Of a DNA stretch of 37,534 nucleotides, positions 35,285 through 37,534 are shown piece after piece. A program made the position numbers and the translations under genes. The DNA comes from an uncultured Candidatus Marinamargulisbacteria bacterium (lineage in GTDB: Bacteria; Margulisbacteria; Riflemargulisbacteria; GWF2-35-9). Within the stretch, counting starts at the first letter, position 1. The number at the start of each line of letters is the position of its first letter. The stretch covers positions 1 through 37,534 of the forward strand of contig CAIUCY010000073.1 of the NCBI GenBank assembly GCA_903897765.1. Direction: 5' to 3'. A model generated the notes under the pieces. That model searched no databases and was not told the origin of the DNA. It worked only from the letters and a program-made list of their open reading frames with translations.

Positions 35285-36281
35285 ACTCCCACGCTTGATT
35301 GAACTTTATTACCCCCTGCCCCAAATCTTCTTTAAGTTGGCATTTATCGAGATCCTCGATGTTGTAATGGGGACTGCGCTTAATGAACGGAGAAGCACCT
35401 GTGTTGATTGCGGGGAGCTGTAAATAATCCGCAATTTTGGCATAAATTTCCGGTTCATGGATAAAGTTAATAAATTTATAGGCTAAATCGATATGGGGCG
35501 CATTTTTTAAGATAACCATGCTATCGATATACATAGTTGTTCCTTCTTTAGGAATAAAGAAATCAACTGACTTGCGTTGTTCTTCATCAAGCTCTAAAAA
35601 CACATTCTCAGCGTAGCCTTGAACAACCCAATATTCTCCGGCTGCAAATCCTTTTGCAAAGGATTCAGCGTCAAACTTTAATATGTTCTTCTTCCAACGC
35701 AATGCAACAGCTTTCGCTTGTTCAAGTTCCGACGGGTTAGTGCTGTTCACCGAGTAACCTAAACTTTTTAAGGCCATACCGAGCACTTCTCGCATATCAT
35801 CTAAAAGCGTCATTCGTCCCTTTAAGTCTGAACGATCAAAAATAGAGCTGCTGTGGTCATAATCCTTGACACATTTTTTGTTAACGGCGATACCTGCAGT
35901 CCCAACCATGTAGGGAACGCTGAACATATTTCCGGCATCAAAGGTAATTTTATTAAGGATCCGATTGTCTAAATATTTTAAGTTTGGGAGTTTAGATTTT
36001 TCAAGTTTTTCAAGCATCCCCTCATGGATCATTATCTTTACAAAATCTCCACTTGGAAAAACTACATCATATCCACGCCCTCCAGCTTTAAGTTTGGCAA
36101 ACATTTCTTCGTTAGAGGAATAAACATCATAAACGACCTTGCACATATATTTTTTCTCGAACTGTTTGACTACATCATCGGGGATATAGTAGGTCCAATT
36201 ATAGACATACAAAGTCCGTCCACCACACCCCATTAAACCAAAAAGAACCAACAGCAATAGCCCTGAAAATAAACGGTTCAT
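35271..36281 (-). CDS. potD: Spermidine/putrescine-binding lipoprotein PotD
   Basis: 336-residue periplasmic binding protein. The signal peptide ends in the lipobox LMGC, with C19 as the lipidated residue. The mature start [20 protein letters not shown] is the hallmark of PotD/PotF proteins, and [32 protein letters not shown] and [12 protein letters not shown] follow family order. It delivers polyamine to PotBC. GAAGGAGGA lies just before the ATG. It is the last gene of the pot operon, 17 bp after potC. Confidence 0.92.
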   Translation of the reverse strand: MNRLFSGLLLLVLFGLMGCGGRTLYVYNWTYYIPDDVVKQFEKKYMCKVVYDVYSSNEEMFAKLKAGGRGYDVVFPSGDFVKIMIHEGMLEKLEKSKLPNLKYLDNRILNKITFDAGNMFSVPYMVGTAGIAVNKKCVKDYDHSSSIFDRSDLKGRMTLLDDMREVLGMALKSLGYSVNSTNPSELEQAKAVALRWKKNILKFDAESFAKGFAAGEYWVVQGYAENVFLELDEEQRKSVDFFIPKEGTTMYIDSMVILKNAPHIDLAYKFINFIHEPEIYAKIADYLQLPAINTGASPFIKRSPHYNIEDLDKCQLKEDLGQGVIKFNQAWESIRM

Positions 36282-36298
36282 TGTCTCCTCCTTCGTTA

Positions 36299-37084
36299 TT
36301 ATTTTTGTATGACGTATTTAAATAATCGGCTAGTCGAAAAAGCAATAATGGCCGTAGCTACGATTAATACTACCGATAAGGCATTGATCACCGGCGATAC
36401 GCCAAAACGGATCATCGAATAAATATAGAGCGGCAACGTTGTTGATCCCGGCCCTGCAACAAAAAATGTTATGACAAAATCTTCTAATGAAAGGGTTATG
36501 CTCATCAGTAAACTTGCTGCAATGGCGGGTCGACACATTGGAAGAATGACCTTTGTCAAAACGACCCACTCTGAAGCGCCTAGATCATAGGAAGCCTCGA
36601 TTACCGAATAATCAAACTCATCTAGCCTTGCCGTCATGATCAAAAACACGTACGGAATACAAAAGGTCGTATGGGCAATAAAGATCGTATGTAGCCCAAG
36701 AGGAATTCCCATTTTAGAAAAGAAGATCAGGAGCGACACCCCCATAATAATTTCTGGCAATAGGAGGGGCAGGAGCGTCAAGACCGTTATAACCCGTTTA
36801 TGTTTCACTGAATGCCAATATAACCCGATCGCCCCAAGCGTGCCTATCAAGGTTGCAACCAAAGAAGCCCATATCGCGATCCAGAGACTTTTACCAAAGG
36901 CGGCCCATAGATCAGGGGAATGGTTAAATAATATTTCATACCATTTAAGTGAGATCCCTTCCCACACCATTGTCTTTGAATGATTAAATGAAAAAACCGT
37001 TAATAATATGAGCGGCAAATAAAAAAACCCCATAGTTACCAGCACCATCGTCCACGTAAAAAGGCCTCTTTTTTGCTGGCTCAT
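36299..37084 (-). CDS. potC: Spermidine/putrescine ABC transporter permease PotC
   Basis: 261 residues with about six membrane helices, starting with one near 11-30 (FTWTMVLVTMGFFYLPLILLTVFSFN). The cytoplasmic EAA loop (IEASYDLGASEWVVLTKVILPMCRPAI, split around residues 165-190) contacts the ATPase. The PotC-type VFSFNHSKT and SLEDFVITFF segments are present. It starts 10 bp after the potB stop. No ATPase (potA) is in view; it should lie beyond the right edge before potB. Confidence 0.92.
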   Translation of the reverse strand: MSQQKRGLFTWTMVLVTMGFFYLPLILLTVFSFNHSKTMVWEGISLKWYEILFNHSPDLWAAFGKSLWIAIWASLVATLIGTLGAIGLYWHSVKHKRVITVLTLLPLLLPEIIMGVSLLIFFSKMGIPLGLHTIFIAHTTFCIPYVFLIMTARLDEFDYSVIEASYDLGASEWVVLTKVILPMCRPAIAASLLMSITLSLEDFVITFFVAGPGSTTLPLYIYSMIRFGVSPVINALSVVLIVATAIIAFSTSRLFKYVIQK

Positions 37085-37094
37085 TCGAAGTGTT

Positions 37095-37534
37095 TCACTT
37101 GTGGGCTCTATTATTTTGATTCACGAAAAACAGTAAAGCAAAAAGGGTCACCGCCGTTATGAGTGTCGATATCGCAGCTGAAAGGGGCCAATTCCTCGTA
37201 ATGGTTAATTCTCTAGCGATAATATTGCCCATCATATAGGCCCGACTATCCCCAACTAGCTGAGGAACGGCATATTGTCCAAAAGAGGGGATAAAGCAAA
37301 ATAATATCGCGGAAAACAGCCCACTTTTCACGCTAGGTATTAGGACCTTTCGAAACGCTTGGATCCGAGTCGCTCCTAAATCCCTTGCGGCTTCGAGTAG
37401 CGAAAAATCAAATTTCTCGATGGTCGAAAACAGGGGAAGGATCGCAAATGGTAGATACGTATAAACGAGCACCAATATGACTGACACTGGGTTATATAGC
37501 AACCGTAGGGGTTGATCGATCCATCCTAATCTGA
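37095..37534 (-). CDS. potB: Spermidine/putrescine permease PotB, 5' end outside the window
   Basis: The reading frame stays open to the right edge (LGWIDQPLRLLYNPVSVILV...), so only about the last 145 codons are present. Visible are the YNPVSVILVLVYTYLPFAILPLF helix, the EAA loop EAARDLGATRIQAFRKVLIP, and two or three further helices ending ALLFFVNQNNRAHK. This is the C-terminal half of a PotB-type permease, partner of PotC. A start within the visible part is excluded because the frame continues upstream. Confidence 0.9.
   Translation of the reverse strand, partial: RLGWIDQPLRLLYNPVSVILVLVYTYLPFAILPLFSTIEKFDFSLLEAARDLGATRIQAFRKVLIPSVKSGLFSAILFCFIPSFGQYAVPQLVGDSRAYMMGNIIARELTITRNWPLSAAISTLITAVTLFALLFFVNQNNRAHK

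Noticed and set aside
1-37534. tRNA genes, rRNA, CRISPR arrays, insertion sequences, prophage genes
   Set aside because: None was found: no gap exceeds about 150 bases outside genes, no regularly spaced direct repeats and no transposase or integrase motif were seen.

Overview
The window looks like part of a compact, gene-dense chromosome of an uncultured, Gram-negative, probably anaerobic or fermentative bacterium. Evidence for this: all three [FeFe]-hydrogenase maturases are present; meso-diaminopimelate is made by the DapL shortcut plus DapF; there is a GT9 heptosyltransferase-type enzyme and an LpxL-like protein; there is a PotBCD polyamine importer. DapL and hyd genes together occur in candidate phyla such as Margulisbacteria, Omnitrophota and Elusimicrobiota, but the sequence alone does not fix the taxon. 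Genes are packed tightly, with many 1-20 bp overlaps and three convergent pairs that share stop-codon DNA. I saw no tRNA, rRNA, CRISPR array, transposase or riboswitch.

Layout. 1-809 (minus): a MNT/HEPN toxin-antitoxin-like pair, then the first codons of a further gene leaving the left edge. 917-6683 (plus): hydG-aspA-hydF-hydE-dapF, a maturation operon with an aspartase and a DAP epimerase but no hydrogenase subunits. 6680-6976 (minus): a small MgtE-N/FliG-like protein. 7103-8946 (plus): dapL-rnc. 17298-8923 (minus): accC-nusB-ribE-ribBA-ribH-ABC ATPase-secreted GH8 glycoside hydrolase. 18573 and 18645: divergent GT9 and GT39 glycosyltransferases with overlapping promoters. 22671-20189 (minus): an operon of unrecognised genes (290, 43, 429 and perhaps 41 aa). 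22773-24935 (plus): nadA and mnmA, separated by a nested inverted repeat. 25885-24938 (minus): bioB. 25922-30226 (plus): a C-A-PCP-C* NRPS. 31229-30249 (minus): an LpxL-like protein. 31295-35284 (plus): SIMPL protein, purE, cvpA, response regulator, CHASE3-like histidine kinase. 37534-35271 (minus): potB (partial), potC, potD.

Most notable observations: (i) a run of ten G in the coding strand of the GH8 gene, placed so that slippage would remove only the C-terminal modules; (ii) an MnmA lacking the usual persulfide cysteine and carrying an in-frame, REP-like palindromic insertion; (iii) an NRPS ending in a condensation-like domain whose two catalytic histidines are replaced, beside an acyltransferase-like protein that also lacks its catalytic His; (iv) a three-gene operon of unknown function linked by stop/start overlaps through a 43-codon gene; (v) a recurring arrangement of a -10 box 6-9 nt before ATG, which suggests widespread leaderless transcripts.
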